DNA from: G963674665 sp964609625
GTDB taxonomy: Bacteria > Desulfobacterota > Desulfovibrionia > Desulfovibrionales > Desulfovibrionaceae
NCBI GenBank assembly: GCA_964609625.1
Contig: CAZSRS010000023.1
Span: forward strand, 1-59,181
Direction: 5' to 3'
DNA: 59,181 bases
How positions within the stretch are numbered: the stretch's first letter is position 1; each line of letters begins with the position of its first letter. The translations under genes were made by a program, and so were the position numbers. Shown piece by piece: positions 11,928-21,154 of the stretch. The notes under the pieces were generated by a model that was given only the letters and a program-made list of their open reading frames with translations, did not search any database and was not told the origin of the DNA.

Positions 11928-13391
11928 TCACATGGGTTTGAACGACACGGTGAAGGTGCTGCCCTTACCATAGTCCGAGCGCACCGCGATGGTGCCGCCG
12001 TAGCGCTCCACGATCTGCTTGCAGATGGCCAGCCCCATTCCCGTGCCCTTGCGGATGTCCTTCACGGTGTCGTTCTGCAGTGTGCGGTAAAATTCGTCGA
12101 AAATCCTCACTTGGTCCTCGGGCTGGATGCCTATGCCCGTATCGATGACATCCATGCGCACCAGCCCCTCGTGCCGCCCCACGCGGAGAGTCACGGACCC
12201 CCTGTCCGTGAATTTCAGGGCGTTGCCCAGCAGGTTGATGAGCAACTGGTGTATCTTGTCCGGGTCCGCGTGGATCTCGGGGAGATCAGGTTCCACCTCG
12301 GCCAGCAGTATCACGTCGGGCTTGGCCTCCTGCTCGCCGCGCATGGCCGCGATGGCCCGCTCCGCAGCCAGGGCCGGCGACAGCGGTTTGTCGAACCACT
12401 CCATCCTGCCGGATTCGATCTTGGAAAGATCAAGACAATCGTTGAGCAGTCTGGTCAAGCGGCCGCATTCGTCCACCACGGTCTTCAGGTTCGCGGCGAT
12501 ACGCTCCGCCTGCCGGGCCAGGGCCGGATTCTCTTTCGCCAGGGGCGTGAAATGCCGCTCGAAGTCACGCGCCGTGAGTTTCACGAACCCGAGGATCGAG
12601 GTCAGCGGGGTGCGCAACTCGTGGGAAACCTTGGTCAGCAGCGAGGACTTGACCGCGTCCGCGGTCCGCAGGCGCTCGTTGGCCGCCGAGATGTCGGCGT
12701 TCTTCCGTGACAACTCTTCCACATAGAGCATGCCCGCGCGCCTGTGCAGCAGCAACAGGGGCAGCGAGGTCAGCACGAGCAGCAGGGCGGCTCCGGAAGC
12801 CAGACCGAAGTTCACTGCCCGCTCGTGCCTGATGTGGCTGATGTCCATGTCCACGCAGGACAGGTAGCGGCGCCCCCCCGGCGTGCTCTCGGGAATGGCC
12901 GCGGAGCGGAACGTACCCCACTGGTCCGTGTAGCTGGAGTAGGTCTCCACACCCTCCCGCATGGCCCGCACAAAGCCTTCGGGCACGTCTTCGTAGGGGT
13001 AGAAATACCAGCGCTCCCGCTCCTGGGCTTCCTCCTCCGTCACCGTTGGCGCGGCGAAAAAGTAGTCTCCGTCCTTTTCCACCAGGGTGTAGACGTAGAT
13101 AAACCCTGCCTCGGCCGCGAACTGGGAGATGGCCCGGCGGTTGCGCATCTCTTCTTCCAGGGAGATGGAGTCGGCGTCCACGGCGCGGTCGTGGAAGTCG
13201 TCGGCCAGCATGAACTTCAGCCCCCTGGCCGCCGCGGCCAGGCGGGAGTCGTTGCAGGCCAGTTGCCGACGTTCCTCATAGACGACCCAGAGGGTGGCGA
13301 ACACGACTATGACGAGCACATAACAGAAAAAGGCGAACGTATATTTTTGTATTGTCCACCTGGCTTGGTGGGACGTCTTCACAACGTGCAT
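11928..13391 (-). CDS. membrane sensor histidine kinase
   Basis: The product is 487 residues. TM helix 1 is at about 16-38, a periplasmic sensor of about 155 residues follows with a PAS/Cache-like stretch (FIYVYTLVEKDGDYFFAAP), and TM helix 2 is at about 196-216. After a short coiled coil comes HisKA with His257 in KVSHELRTPLTSILGF, then a HATPase domain with N (LLGNALKFTDRG), G1 (MDVIDTGIGI) and G2 (GTGMGLAICKQIVERYGG) boxes. No receiver domain is fused and no response regulator is adjacent, so it is an orphan kinase. A GGGAG element lies before the ATG. Its stop converges with the OsmC gene 17 bp away. Confidence 0.93.
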   Translation of the reverse strand: MHVVKTSHQARWTIQKYTFAFFCYVLVIVVFATLWVVYEERRQLACNDSRLAAAARGLKFMLADDFHDRAVDADSISLEEEMRNRRAISQFAAEAGFIYVYTLVEKDGDYFFAAPTVTEEEAQERERWYFYPYEDVPEGFVRAMREGVETYSSYTDQWGTFRSAAIPESTPGGRRYLSCVDMDISHIRHERAVNFGLASGAALLLVLTSLPLLLLHRRAGMLYVEELSRKNADISAANERLRTADAVKSSLLTKVSHELRTPLTSILGFVKLTARDFERHFTPLAKENPALARQAERIAANLKTVVDECGRLTRLLNDCLDLSKIESGRMEWFDKPLSPALAAERAIAAMRGEQEAKPDVILLAEVEPDLPEIHADPDKIHQLLINLLGNALKFTDRGSVTLRVGRHEGLVRMDVIDTGIGIQPEDQVRIFDEFYRTLQNDTVKDIRKGTGMGLAICKQIVERYGGTIAVRSDYGKGSTFTVSFKPM

Positions 13392-13419
13392 ACCGTGCTC
13401 TCCCGAAGCGTACTGTCAG

Positions 13420-13452
13420 GTGCTGCAAGGCGTGTATCCTGCCTTGCAACAC
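13420..13452. repeat. stem-loop between sensor kinase and glycosyltransferase
   Basis: GTGCTGCAAGGC (13420-13431) pairs with GCCTTGCAACAC (13441-13452) with one G-T position and a 9-nt loop. It lies 50 bp downstream of the leftward glycosyltransferase stop and could end that transcript, although no T-run follows. Confidence 0.55.
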
Positions 13453-13502
13453 CGATACATCAAGAAACTACACGTGAATCGATCATATTTCCAGCGCGAT
13501 CT

Positions 13503-14642
13503 TCAACCCTGACAAGGATTGTGCAGTCTGCGATACAACTCCGCATATCGTGTCACGGCATGCTCCAAAGAGTAGCATTCCTGAATACGGAGTCTGGCAT
13601 GAACCCCCAGCAAAGAACACCGCTCCCTGCCGAGTTCCGCCATCTCGAGGATCCCCAATGCCAGGGCCTGTGCGTCGTTCGGAGGCACGACCCTGCCCGT
13701 GTCCCCGATAATGGCGGCAGTGTCGCCCACATCGCTGCCCACGCAAGGTACGCCGCAGGCCATGGCCTCGGCCAGGGCGTTGGAAAAGCCCTCGCCATGG
13801 AGCGAACTGGAGCAGGCGATGTCCAGGGCCGCGTGCAGCCGTGGCGTGTCCCCCCGGCGCCCCAACAGCTGAAAGGTCTCCAGTGCGCCGGCCTGTGTCA
13901 GGGCGGTGGTGAGTCCCGCATTGCTCCCGTCGATCCCCTGGCCGTAAAGCAGGAAGCGCAAACCGGGATTCCGCCTCAGAGCCAGGCCCGCGGCCCTGGC
14001 AAAGACCGCGTGCCCCTTCATGGGGTCCCAGCGGGCGGGCAGCCCCACAAGAATGTCCGTGTCCGCCAGTCCCAATGCGGCGCGCACTTCCCCGCGCGCT
14101 TCCGGGTCCGGCTTGAAGACTTCCAGATCGATGCCGTTGGGGATCACCGCCGAGGCCCTGGGCCGATAGCCCAGGCCCTGGTGGTGCTCCAGGCCGGCTT
14201 TCGAATTGGCCAGGACCATGTCCGGCAGGCCCGAGAGCCAGGCGCAGGCGCGCACCACCAACCGGGTGCGCCGGCGGTAATTCGCCAGGCACAGGTCGGA
14301 GCAGCGCAGGTTCCAGACGATGCGGGACACGCCCAGGAAACTGGCTCCCAGGCCCACTAGATCGGCGTGGTACAACCAAGTCTGCACGATGTCCGGCGCG
14401 AAGCTCCGCAGGTCGCGATACAGAATGCGCAGTCCGTTCGGGGAGAGCCACCCCCTGGGCATGCCGCAGCAGGTCACGGGCAGGCCCGCCTCCCGCAGCA
14501 TGTCCGCGGCGAGGCCCCCCTTGCCCAGAGCGCCCACGGCGCACGGAATGCCGGCCGTCACCAGACGGGGCGCCAGTCGGGCCAGAAACAACTCCGCGCC
14601 GCCGGGCGCGAGATCGGTGATCAGATGATAGACGCGGGGCAT
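13503..14642 (-). CDS. GT4-family glycosyltransferase
   Basis: The product is 379 residues from the ATG at 14642. It has the GT-B layout: an N-terminal acceptor lobe with ITDLAPGGAELFLARLAPRL (about 7-26), and a C-terminal donor lobe with VIPNGIDLEVFKPD, the RWDPMKGH loop and the E-x7-E-type signature SSSLHGEGFSNALAEAMACGVPCVGSD. It probably transfers a sugar from a nucleotide-sugar to a cell-surface glycan at the inner membrane. It starts 31 bp after the endonuclease III stop, so both likely share a transcript. Donor and acceptor cannot be told. Confidence 0.9.
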   Translation of the reverse strand: MPRVYHLITDLAPGGAELFLARLAPRLVTAGIPCAVGALGKGGLAADMLREAGLPVTCCGMPRGWLSPNGLRILYRDLRSFAPDIVQTWLYHADLVGLGASFLGVSRIVWNLRCSDLCLANYRRRTRLVVRACAWLSGLPDMVLANSKAGLEHHQGLGYRPRASAVIPNGIDLEVFKPDPEARGEVRAALGLADTDILVGLPARWDPMKGHAVFARAAGLALRRNPGLRFLLYGQGIDGSNAGLTTALTQAGALETFQLLGRRGDTPRLHAALDIACSSSLHGEGFSNALAEAMACGVPCVGSDVGDTAAIIGDTGRVVPPNDAQALALGILEMAELGRERCSLLGVHARLRIQECYSLEHAVTRYAELYRRLHNPCQG

Positions 14643-14673
14643 GGGGTGCGCCGCCTGGGACCAGGGGGCAAGG

Positions 14674-15312
14674 TCACGCCGGCACCCCACGTTTGGGGCA
14701 GATGTCGGCCAGCTCGCACCCGCCGCAGCGAGGGGAGCGCGCCGTACAGACCTCACGGCCGAAAAACACCAGCAGATGGTTCACGTTCCCCCACTCTTCT
14801 CGTGGAAACAAGGGCATGAGGTCCTTTTCGATCTTCACCGGGTCCGTGGCCAAAGTCAACCCCAGGCGAAAGGAAAGCCGCTTGACGTGGGTGTCCACGG
14901 CCAGCCCCTCGTGCAGGCCGTAGGCGTTGGAGAGCACGATGTTGGCGGTCTTGCGCGCCACGCCGGGCAGGGTCAGCATTCCTGTCATGTCGCGGGGCGG
15001 TTCTCCGCCATATTCCTCCACGATACGCCGGGCCGCGGCAATGATGTTCTTGGCCTTGTTGCGAAAAAAGCCGGTTGAGCGAACCACCGCCTCCACCTCT
15101 TCCTGGCTGGCCTGTGCGGCATGGGCCACCGTGGGCCAGCGGCGAAAGAACTCGGGCGTGACCTGGTTGACGCGCACGTCGGTGCACTGGGCCGCGAGCA
15201 TGGTGGCCACCAGCAACTGCCAGGCATCCCGCCAGTGCAGGGCCGGTTCCGGGGCGGGATAGCGCCCGCGCAGACGCTCGACAATCATGGAGGCGCGTTC
15301 TTCAGGGGTCAT
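14674..15312 (-). CDS. nth: endonuclease III (DNA glycosylase/AP lyase)
   Basis: The product is 212 residues, the family's usual length. It removes oxidised pyrimidines and cuts abasic sites in base excision repair. The helix-hairpin-helix LTLPGVARKTANIVL carries catalytic Lys121; Asp140 is in VDTHVKRLSFRLG. The C-terminal [4Fe-4S] motif is C189-x6-C196-x2-C199-x5-C205, complete. The ATG at 15312 begins MTPEERASMIVERL. A glycosyltransferase gene follows on the same strand. Confidence 0.97.
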   Translation of the reverse strand: MTPEERASMIVERLRGRYPAPEPALHWRDAWQLLVATMLAAQCTDVRVNQVTPEFFRRWPTVAHAAQASQEEVEAVVRSTGFFRNKAKNIIAAARRIVEEYGGEPPRDMTGMLTLPGVARKTANIVLSNAYGLHEGLAVDTHVKRLSFRLGLTLATDPVKIEKDLMPLFPREEWGNVNHLLVFFGREVCTARSPRCGGCELADICPKRGVPA

Positions 15313-15485
15313 GGAGTGCCGCCTTGTGCAGAATGATGTCCTTTCTGCCTAGCCCATGCACGGCAAACTTGGCAAGAACGCGCAAGTGTTGTAAATCGTT
15401 TACCGCTGGGGGCAAAAATCAATCGATTTCCGCTTGCGCTACTCCCCATACCCCGGCACACGCACCGTAACCACATGGAGCCTGC

Positions 15486-15809
15486 ATGAAAACCTATCTG
15501 GTCTATATGACCGCCGCCGACACGGACGAGGCCGAAAGAATCGGCCGTGTCCTGGTTGAGCGGCGCCTTGCCGCCTGCGTGAACATACTCGCACCGGTAC
15601 GCTCCTTGTACTGGTGGGACGGCGCGGTACGGAACGAACAGGAAACGGCCTTTGTGGCCAAAACCGCGGAAGACCGGCTCGATGCCCTGATCACGGCGGT
15701 GCAGGAAACGCACGGCTACGATGTGCCCTGTATCGTGGCCTTGCCGTTGGAAGGCGGCAGCGTCGAGTTCCTGGATTGGATCGTGGACACCACCCGGCCG
15801 CGCCAGTGA
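15486..15809 (+). CDS. cutA: CutA1 divalent-ion tolerance protein
   Basis: The product is 107 residues. It shows the CutA trimer signature: short ferredoxin-like fold, ERRLAACVNILAPVRSLYWWDGAV and GYDVPCIVALPLEGGSVEFLDWI. Linked in E. coli to copper tolerance, but its biochemical role is unsettled. The upstream 173 bp is shared with the divergent nth gene. A PfkB-family kinase follows 37 bp later. Confidence 0.95.
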   Translation: MKTYLVYMTAADTDEAERIGRVLVERRLAACVNILAPVRSLYWWDGAVRNEQETAFVAKTAEDRLDALITAVQETHGYDVPCIVALPLEGGSVEFLDWIVDTTRPRQ

Positions 15810-15846
15810 GCGGCTTCCGCACAACCCGCAACAGAGGATTGCCCCG

Positions 15847-16788
15847 ATGCGCATCTACATTTCCGGTTCCCTGGCTTTCGACCGTATCATGGACTTTCCC
15901 GGCAAGTTTTCCGAGCACATTCTGCCGGACAAGATCCACATGCTCAATGTCTGCTTCGTGGTCAACGGTCTGGATGAAAAATTCGGCGGCACGGCCGGAA
16001 ACATCGCCTATTCCCTGGCCCTGCTCGGCGAGCGCCCCCTGATTTTGTCCTGCGTGGGCAGGGACTTCGGCCCCTATGAAAAACGCCTACGCAAGCTGGA
16101 TCTATCCCTGGACGGCATCCGGATCATCGACAAGGAATTCACGGCCGGCGCCTACATCACCACGGACAAGGCCGACAACCAGATAACCGGCTTCAACCCT
16201 GGCGCCATGAGGCACAGCTGCTTCCCGCGCATCGACCGTTCCAACATCGGCGGCAGTTACGCCATCGTCTCGCCGGGCAACGTGGAAGACATGACCGGCC
16301 TGCCGCGCACCTACAAGGAACTGAACATCCCCTATATTTTCGATCCAGGGCAACAGACCACGGCGCTCACGGGCAAACAGCTGGAAGAGGCCATCACGGG
16401 CTGCGCCATCCTGGTGACCAACGACTATGAACTGGAACTGATCGTAAAGTCCACGGGCCTGAGCAAGGAAGCGATCCAGGATCGCGTGGGCGCCGTGGTC
16501 ACCACCCTTGGGGAAAAGGGCTCCCTGGTCAAGGCCGAAGGTCGAACCTTCGAGATCCCGGCAACACCGGTACAGGCAGCCGTGGACCCCACGGGCGCGG
16601 GCGACGCCTTCCGCGCCGGCCTGCTCAAGGGGCTGGTGCTGGGCAGAGATCTGGCGCAAGCCTGCCGGCTGGGCTCGGCCTGCGCCGCCTATGCCGTGGA
16701 GCGCCACGGCACCCAGGAGCACACCTTTGACATGGAGCAAGTCACGGCCAGATACCGGGCCGCCTTTGGCAGCGACTGGGACGCCTAG
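15847..16788 (+). CDS. PfkB-family carbohydrate (adenosine-like) kinase
   Basis: The product is 313 residues from the ATG at 15847, preceded by AGAGGA. The N-terminal GSLAFDRIMDFPGKF and GGTAGNIAYSLALLG match the ribokinase-fold substrate lid and first PfkB signature. The second signature, DPTGAGDAFRAGLLKG, lies at 247-262, with Asp253 as catalytic base. The whole pattern is closest to the adenosine kinase branch seen in deltaproteobacteria, but the substrate cannot be fixed. Cytoplasmic; phosphorylates a sugar or nucleoside with ATP. Confidence 0.9.
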   Translation: MRIYISGSLAFDRIMDFPGKFSEHILPDKIHMLNVCFVVNGLDEKFGGTAGNIAYSLALLGERPLILSCVGRDFGPYEKRLRKLDLSLDGIRIIDKEFTAGAYITTDKADNQITGFNPGAMRHSCFPRIDRSNIGGSYAIVSPGNVEDMTGLPRTYKELNIPYIFDPGQQTTALTGKQLEEAITGCAILVTNDYELELIVKSTGLSKEAIQDRVGAVVTTLGEKGSLVKAEGRTFEIPATPVQAAVDPTGAGDAFRAGLLKGLVLGRDLAQACRLGSACAAYAVERHGTQEHTFDMEQVTARYRAAFGSDWDA

Positions 16789-16837
16789 TTAAACGCGCGG
16801 GCGCGCGTCGCCCACGACCGCGTGGCTCTTATGAACT

Positions 16838-16865
16838 CCGGGGGAAGTTCACCCACTTCCCCCGG
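16838..16865. repeat. perfect inverted repeat between convergent genes
   Basis: CCGGGGGAAGT (16838-16848) and ACTTCCCCCGG (16855-16865) are exact reverse complements around a 6-nt loop. It sits between the stops of the rightward kinase and the leftward trmI, so it may stop or insulate both transcripts, although neither side has a T-run. Confidence 0.75.
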
Positions 16866-16920
16866 CATGCGTTTCCTGGCTCGCGAAAGGTAGGGGAACC
16901 GTGCGCGCCTTGGGATGTGC

Positions 16921-17862
16921 TCACGAGCCGGATTGTCGTTCCGGCTCCGTTTCGTCGGAGCGATCCTCTTCGCACAACTCCCGATCATCGAAGCTGGATG
17001 CAACGGGTGCGGCATGCTCCGGCAGAGCCTCCGGCTCCACCAGTCCTTCCTGGGCAACAGACCGCTCCTTTTTCACGAACTCATGTCCCTCGGTGATATC
17101 CGGGTCCTGCTGCCGGGCAAAGACCAAAAATCCAGTGTGCGCCACCATGCGATCGTCGGGGCGCAAGCGATCGGGCACCGGCTTCCAGCGCCGCACCAGA
17201 ATTTCCAGCACCTCGATGCCGGCAAAGGGCCCTTGCTCCAGGCCGGCCAGCAGTTCGCTGACCTGGCTGGTGGTGGGCAGCAGAAAGCCCATGGGCGCGC
17301 CCGGACTCACGGCCGCCACGGCCTGCTCCAGGTACTCCCATGGGGTGCGGACATCCAGGAACAGGGCGTCGGCGTCCTGTTGCAGAAAGCCCTCGCCGAT
17401 GTCGTGGTCGAACTGCTCCACGTTGTCTCCCAGGCCGGCCCACTCCAGGTTGCGGCGGCAGAGCGTGGCGAATTCTGGCCTGCGCTCGTAGGTATGGACC
17501 CTGCCGCGCTCCCCGGCGAACCAGGACAGGGCCAGGGTCAAGCTACCCGAGCCGCTGCCCGCCTCGATGACCCGCACGCCCGGGCCGATACCCAACTTCA
17601 TGCAGATGTAGCCGATGTCCTTGGGGTAGATGATCTGGGTCTGGCGTTTGACGCCCTTGACCAAATCGTACAATGTGGGGCGCAGCAGGCGATAGGGCTT
17701 GCCCATGTGCGTGGCCAGTGTCGCGCCGTAAGGCGCGGCCATGATGGCCTCCATGGTTATGACACCGTCGTGGGTGTGCAGCGCGTCTTCCTTGCCCACG
17801 CGGACAAGATATCGTTTGCCCTTGGGGCTGACCATTTGAACAAGTTCACCGTGTGCAGGCAT
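16921..17862 (-). CDS. trmI: tRNA (adenine-58-N1)-methyltransferase
   Basis: The product is 313 residues from the ATG at 17862, which follows a strong GGGGAGG site. The N-terminal small beta domain (MPAHGELVQMVSPKGKRYLV) is followed by QIIYPKDIGYICMKLGIGPG and the SAM motif VIEAGSGSGSLTLALS (about 98-113), then HDIGEGF and FLDVRTPWEYL. This matches bacterial/archaeal TrmI, which methylates A58 in the tRNA T-loop. The C-terminal 45 residues are acidic and low-complexity, longer than usual. It is divergent from the DNA methyltransferase gene. Confidence 0.92.
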   Translation of the reverse strand: MPAHGELVQMVSPKGKRYLVRVGKEDALHTHDGVITMEAIMAAPYGATLATHMGKPYRLLRPTLYDLVKGVKRQTQIIYPKDIGYICMKLGIGPGVRVIEAGSGSGSLTLALSWFAGERGRVHTYERRPEFATLCRRNLEWAGLGDNVEQFDHDIGEGFLQQDADALFLDVRTPWEYLEQAVAAVSPGAPMGFLLPTTSQVSELLAGLEQGPFAGIEVLEILVRRWKPVPDRLRPDDRMVAHTGFLVFARQQDPDITEGHEFVKKERSVAQEGLVEPEALPEHAAPVASSFDDRELCEEDRSDETEPERQSGS

Positions 17863-17937
17863 GTGGTGCCTCCCCGCTCTTCTTCTCCCCCGACCCAGAC
17901 GCAACGCTCCGGGCCAGGGGGCGTTGCAGAAGCGCTA

Positions 17938-20034
17938 GTGGTTCCCCTCCCGGCTGTCAAGGAAAGCCTCCCCGAAGCGTTCCAGGAATCCAGCCGCGCT
18001 CTCCTGGAGCGCCGCTTTCTGCGCCGCTACGCCGAGGTGCTGCACTCCCTGCGCCAGGCATTGGCGGACGACGACCAGCCCACTGCCCCGGCCCTGATCG
18101 ATGCCGTTATGACCGGCCACATGCTCGAAGCCTCAGGATTGCCCCTCCCGGTCAGAGAAGTTGTCCAGGCACTACTGCTACCCGAGGCAGTACCCCTGCC
18201 CATGGCTCTGGCAGAAGTCCGGGATCTGGCAGCGCCCCTGTTCCGTGAGTGTCGATTTTCCCTGCGGCCCGAGAACAACGAATCCGACGATTTCCACCAG
18301 AGTCTGGGACCAGAGGCCATGGCCTTGGCCTTTGAGCGCTGCGTCCTGGAACTGGAGCAAGAGCAGGGGCAGAGCCGGCGCAAGCGTTCGGGCGCCTTCT
18401 ACACACCCCTGCCCTTGGCGCGGGAGCTGTGCCGCCGTACCCTGGCCGCCCTGCAGGAAGGCGTCTCCAGGACTCCCCTGATCTGCGACCCGGCAGCCGG
18501 CGGCGGGGTCTTTCTCGTGGCCATGCTGCACCAACTGCTGGAGGGGGCAGCCTCCCCCGGCGAACGCTGTCTCAAGGTGTTGCGCAACCTGCACGGGGTG
18601 GACCTGGACCCCCGCGCGGTGCGGCTCTGCCGGGCGCGGCTGCTGTGCAACGCCCTGGCCCTGGGCCTGCCGCCCGCCCATCTCCACGAGGCCGTAGCGC
18701 TATTGCAGCGTACCATCACCCCTGGCGACAGCCTTCTGGAAGAGCACGGCCTACAACCGGGATTCTCCTGGCCCACAGCCTTTCCTGAGGTCCTGGAGGA
18801 CGGCCCCGGCTTTGACCTGCTTGTGGGCAATCCGCCGTTCCTGCGCATCCAGCGCCTGGCGCCCGCGACACGGGAACTCTGCCGCCGGCGCTTCACAGTC
18901 GCCAGGGGCAAGTTCGACGCGGCAAGCTGCTTCGTGGAGCAGGGGCTGCGCCTGTTGGCGCCCGGAGGCGCGCTGGGCTTCGTGTTGCCAGGGCGGCTGT
19001 TGATCACGGCCCACGGCCGAGCCTTGCTGGATTTGCTGGAGCGCGGGACCACGGTCTTCCTGCGCCAGGACATCTCGCCGGAGTCTGGCGGCTCGCCATG
19101 TGGCAGCGATTTCGACGCCGCGAGCTATGCCTGCCTCCTTGGGGTGAGGCTGGCGGAACAGGACGGACCACGCTCCGGATCTCCCGCTCCAGCCGTGCAC
19201 ACATCCACCAAAAATCCCAGGACAGCGCCCCTGCACCAAGTCTGCGAGGCCATATTCCAAGGCGGTATATCCGGGGGCGATCGCTATTTCCTGCTGTACG
19301 ACCTGGAGCAACGGCGCCACGGCCTGCGTCTGGTGCGCTCGGCGCATCTGGGACGCGAGTTCTGGCTGGAGGAAACGGTACTGCGCCCCCTGCTCAAGGG
19401 CTGTGACGTGGCGCGCTACGCGCCGTTGCGGCCACGGCTTCTCGCCCTGTACCCCTATGCGCCGGTTTCAGAGGGAGGTGGGTTGTTGGAGGAAGCCTGG
19501 CTGCGTTCCGAGGCTTCCAGGGCCTGGGAATATCTGCTGGAACTGCGGCCCGAGCTGTCGCGGCGGGGCACGGCGCGCATGCGCTATCCGAGCTGGTACG
19601 CCTGGTGGTGTCCGCGCTCCCCAGGGGCCTTTGCCCGGCCCAAGGTTCTGGTGCGGGCCCTGGCGCTACGTCCTGCCTGCACCTTAGACAGCGCCGGCGG
19701 TCACCTCTTCAGCGGCGGCGGCAACGCCGGAGTCTACGGCCTGTTGCCCCGGCCGGGAGTACTGGGAGCGGAGTCAGAGGCCTGTCTCTTCCTCCTGGCT
19801 CTGTGCAACTCCCGACGCATGGAAGCCCTGGTGTCGGAGCGTTCCCCGGTGTTCCGGGGTGGATACCGCTCCCATGGCCGGCGCTACATCGCGGACCTGC
19901 CCGTGGCCCTGCCCGGCGGAACCGAACGGCGGGAACTGGCCCGGCTGGCGGCCTTGATTCTGGAAACCGGGGAGGAACGCCGCGCCCCCTTGGAAGAGGA
20001 ATTGGACGCGCGTCTCACGAAGCTTTATATTTGA
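17938..20034 (+). CDS. N6-adenine DNA methyltransferase, Eco57I/TaqI-like, without nuclease partner
   Basis: About 698 residues if it starts at the GTG at 17938. The reading frame is open far upstream, but there it lies antisense to trmI, so only the part from about 17930 is believable; no in-frame ATG exists until 18110. Motifs: TPLPLARELCRRTL, SAM motif I CDPAAGGGVFLVAM (Asp184), HGVDLDPRAV, and catalytic NPPF at 298-301 in FDLLVGNPPFLRIQRL. The C-terminal 350 residues resemble a TaqI-type target-recognition domain. The first 130 residues show no nuclease motif. No restriction gene is adjacent, so it may be an orphan regulatory or solitary methylase. Start uncertain, function class sure. 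Confidence 0.82.
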   Translation: MVPLPAVKESLPEAFQESSRALLERRFLRRYAEVLHSLRQALADDDQPTAPALIDAVMTGHMLEASGLPLPVREVVQALLLPEAVPLPMALAEVRDLAAPLFRECRFSLRPENNESDDFHQSLGPEAMALAFERCVLELEQEQGQSRRKRSGAFYTPLPLARELCRRTLAALQEGVSRTPLICDPAAGGGVFLVAMLHQLLEGAASPGERCLKVLRNLHGVDLDPRAVRLCRARLLCNALALGLPPAHLHEAVALLQRTITPGDSLLEEHGLQPGFSWPTAFPEVLEDGPGFDLLVGNPPFLRIQRLAPATRELCRRRFTVARGKFDAASCFVEQGLRLLAPGGALGFVLPGRLLITAHGRALLDLLERGTTVFLRQDISPESGGSPCGSDFDAASYACLLGVRLAEQDGPRSGSPAPAVHTSTKNPRTAPLHQVCEAIFQGGISGGDRYFLLYDLEQRRHGLRLVRSAHLGREFWLEETVLRPLLKGCDVARYAPLRPRLLALYPYAPVSEGGGLLEEAWLRSEASRAWEYLLELRPELSRRGTARMRYPSWYAWWCPRSPGAFARPKVLVRALALRPACTLDSAGGHLFSGGGNAGVYGLLPRPGVLGAESEACLFLLALCNSRRMEALVSERSPVFRGGYRSHGRRYIADLPVALPGGTERRELARLAALILETGEERRAPLEEELDARLTKLYI

Positions 20035-20057
20035 TAAAGGATAACGGTACGGTTTGC

Positions 20058-21044
20058 ATGGACTATCGGTATGTTTTCGGGCCCGTGGCCTCCGGCAGGC
20101 TGGGCCGCTCCCTGGGTTTGGACCTCCTGGGGAGCAAGATATGCAGTTTCGACTGCCTCTACTGCGAGGTGGGGCCCAATCGGCTCCGGTTCGTGGAGCG
20201 CGCTGCGTACGCGCCCCTTGACGTGTTGTTGGAAGAATTGCGCCATTGGTTGCACCACGTGGCCCTGCCCCTGGACTACGTGACCCTTGGCGGCTCGGGC
20301 GAACCCTGCCTGCACAGCCACCTTGGGGAAATCCTCCAGGCGGCCGTCACGCTGGCTCCCGCGGCCTCCACCGCCGTGCTCACCAACTCCAGCCTTCTCC
20401 ATGACCCCAAGGTCCGGCGCGAACTCGCCAAGGCCCACGCCGTGCTCCCGTCCATGGACACGCTGGTGCCCGAGGAATTCCGCAAGCTCAACCGTCCTCA
20501 CACGTCCATCGATCTGCAACGGATGGCCAAGGGGCTGCTGGACTTCAGGAATGAATATGAGGGGCGTATCTTCCTGGAGGTGCTCCTGGCCAAGGGGTAC
20601 AACGACAGCGAGGAAAACCTGGCCCTGCTGGAGGAGTATGTACGCAAGCTGCGGCCCGAGCGCGTGGATGTGGTGACCATGACCCGCCCCGGCGCCTATG
20701 TCGTCGCCAAGGCGGTGGATCCGGCCACCCTGGAACGCTTCCGCAAGGTTCTGGGCACGGGAATCGCGCATGTTACCCCCGAACCCCACGGGCCGGGCAT
20801 TGCCATACGTGCCGCTTTGGTGCAAGAGAGTCACACCTGTGCCACACATGAAATTGTACAGGGAAACTCGGTGGCGGCGGCCGTGTACAACTCCCTGAAG
20901 CGTCGGCCCCAGACCGCGGCACAACTGGCCCAGGCACTGGGCCAGGAACAGGGGGCCATTGATGACGCCCTGGAAGACCTCGGCCTGCGCGGCAGTGTAC
21001 AGGTTCTTGCCGGAGACGGACCGACGTTCTACAAGGCCGTCTGA
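20058..21044 (+). CDS. radical SAM protein of the CxxxCxxC type (Tyw1/COG0731-like)
   Basis: The product is 328 residues. The iron-sulfur motif is C29-S-F-D-C33-L-Y-C36, followed by EVGPNRLRFVERAAYAP and the glycine-rich LDYVTLGGSGEPCLHSHLGE, which matches the small radical SAM group related to wybutosine-type enzymes. The C-terminal 70 residues look like a winged-helix-like extension (SLKRRPQTAAQLAQALG). It follows the methyltransferase by 23 bp on the same strand. Substrate unknown. A distant AAAGGATAA is the only ribosome-site candidate, 18 bases before the ATG. Confidence 0.85.
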   Translation: MDYRYVFGPVASGRLGRSLGLDLLGSKICSFDCLYCEVGPNRLRFVERAAYAPLDVLLEELRHWLHHVALPLDYVTLGGSGEPCLHSHLGEILQAAVTLAPAASTAVLTNSSLLHDPKVRRELAKAHAVLPSMDTLVPEEFRKLNRPHTSIDLQRMAKGLLDFRNEYEGRIFLEVLLAKGYNDSEENLALLEEYVRKLRPERVDVVTMTRPGAYVVAKAVDPATLERFRKVLGTGIAHVTPEPHGPGIAIRAALVQESHTCATHEIVQGNSVAAAVYNSLKRRPQTAAQLAQALGQEQGAIDDALEDLGLRGSVQVLAGDGPTFYKAV

Positions 21045-21154
21045 GGTTCGCGACAACGAAACCTCGGGCAAGGCGGCGGAACACGCCGCGACTGCGAGTT
21101 CACAACGAATCGTCACGTACGATTCTGATATTTTCCAATGAAAGGATTTTTCTC

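Noticed and set aside
15313..15485. Sigma-54 promoter between nth and cutA (TGGCA element)
   Set aside because: The downstream GC element is missing at the required spacing.
16915..17937. N-terminal 340-residue extension of the DNA methyltransferase frame
   Set aside because: It is antisense to trmI, whose SAM motif is certain; the frame stays open only because of GC content.
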